Positions 63,597-64,000 of a stretch of DNA of 64,000 nucleotides are shown here, one piece after another (within the stretch, counting starts at the first letter, position 1; each line of letters begins with the position of its first letter). The position numbers and the translations under genes are program-made. Location of the stretch: positions 12,647,701 to 12,711,700 of the forward strand of contig NC_092631.1 in NCBI RefSeq assembly GCF_039555335.1, in the 5' to 3' direction. The notes below the pieces were generated by a model that saw only the letters and a list, made by a program, of their open reading frames with translations, did not search any database and was not told the origin of the DNA. This stretch comes from Amphiura filiformis (Eukaryota > Echinodermata > Ophiuroidea > Amphilepidida > Amphiuridae).

Positions 63597-64000
63597 TTGA
63601 ATTGTTCTAAAACAAATCCAGTAAAATAGGTGATGTTGACATACCTCTCAATGACGTTTCGTGCTGTGTCACAGCACTTTCTCAAATTGAATGACCAGCT
63701 TTGACCTTAGACGTCTGTTGCTTCCTGTTGGTAGCTGACGTAGGTGGCGCTGTTAGTAGCTGATCATAGATGTGCGGAAGGAAGTAGTTTCCACAATCCC
63801 TGTTGAGAGTGTTAGCCTGCCCCTCTTTCGTATCCAAATTGATTCCTTTATATGCCTTCTTTTCTGTTGGTTTCAATGTCTTTTATCTTGGCTTCGTCCC
63901 AACCGATCACGTGATTGTCTTCAGCGACATGGTCCGTGAGAGCGGATTTTCTAGGGGCGCTTTCAACCGATGTTTTCCTTTGTGCCCTGGTGTAGGGTTT
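63597..64000 (-). pseudogene. Penelope-like element, 3' end of ORF
   Basis: Read on the minus strand, broken frames give RKSALTDHVAEDNHVIGWDE and AKIKDIETNRKE, then after a frameshift NTLNRDCGNYFLPHIYDQLL. This set (SALTDHV..NH.I.WD, ETxRKxRxxKEA, LNRDxGxYxLPHIYD) is the region near the GIY-YIG endonuclease at the C-terminus of Penelope-like retroelements. The frame ends at 63682. A hammerhead-like motif follows at 63653-63685. The rest of the element lies beyond the right edge. Confidence 0.75.
63653..63685 (-). ncRNA. Hammerhead-like motif of Penelope-like element
   Basis: On the minus strand: TTGAGAA, AGTGCTGTGACACAGCAC (a stem), GAAACGTC. The stem-GAAACGTC half is shared with 25270-25304. 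The first core half is TTGAGAA where a hammerhead needs CUGANGA, so it is probably inactive. Its place right after the Penelope-like ORF end agrees with known positions of hammerheads in these elements. Confidence 0.4.

Overview
The window reads as animal nuclear DNA, most likely from a marine deuterostome invertebrate (echinoderm, hemichordate or cephalochordate; the sequence does not settle which). The grounds are small exons with GT-AG borders spread over kilobases of AT-rich intron, an integrin beta gene pair, a secreted SRCR protein, and a dense, diverse load of LINE, Penelope-like, hAT-like and foldback elements. Most apparent open frames are chance frames in introns, simple repeats or transposon remains. 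Three host loci are supported.

Locus 1 (781-15198, + strand) is a decayed integrin beta copy. It keeps an exon with the start of the beta-I (MIDAS) domain, the fourth integrin-EGF exon, the two beta-tail exons and the transmembrane exon. The exons that should lie between the beta-I start and I-EGF4 are not visible, and one beta-tail exon carries a 14-bp deletion that brings in a stop.

Locus 2 (37466-59334, - strand) is the intact-looking paralogue. Twelve exons run from the second half of the beta-I domain through hybrid, I-EGF1-4, beta tail, transmembrane helix and a short cytoplasmic tail. They join in phase to 480 codons including the stop; the 5' half lies beyond the right edge. The two copies face each other tail to tail. 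Both end at the same unusual place: a stop just before the expected last splice junction, which removes the NPxY tail.

Locus 3 (20358-29906, + strand) lies between them. Four exons encode a complete, small secreted protein of 192 residues: signal peptide, Trp/Gly-rich linker, an EGF-like segment, one six-cysteine SRCR domain and a very short terminal exon.

The rest is mobile or repetitive: a decayed jockey/CR1-type LINE inside the last intron of locus 1; a 5'-truncated but nearly open LINE antisense in an intron of locus 2, its ATT tail touching a splice donor; four copies of an inverted-repeat family starting CCCAGCAAACAC; a 1.55-kb hAT-like non-autonomous element with 13-bp TIRs and an 8-bp duplication, nested in another foldback element; a 2.2-kb TIR element whose arms are a CCCCTTTTCGAA minisatellite; several long hairpins; tRNA-derived SINE-like sequences; a Penelope-like fragment at the right edge; and tandem repeats between 55 and 57 kb.
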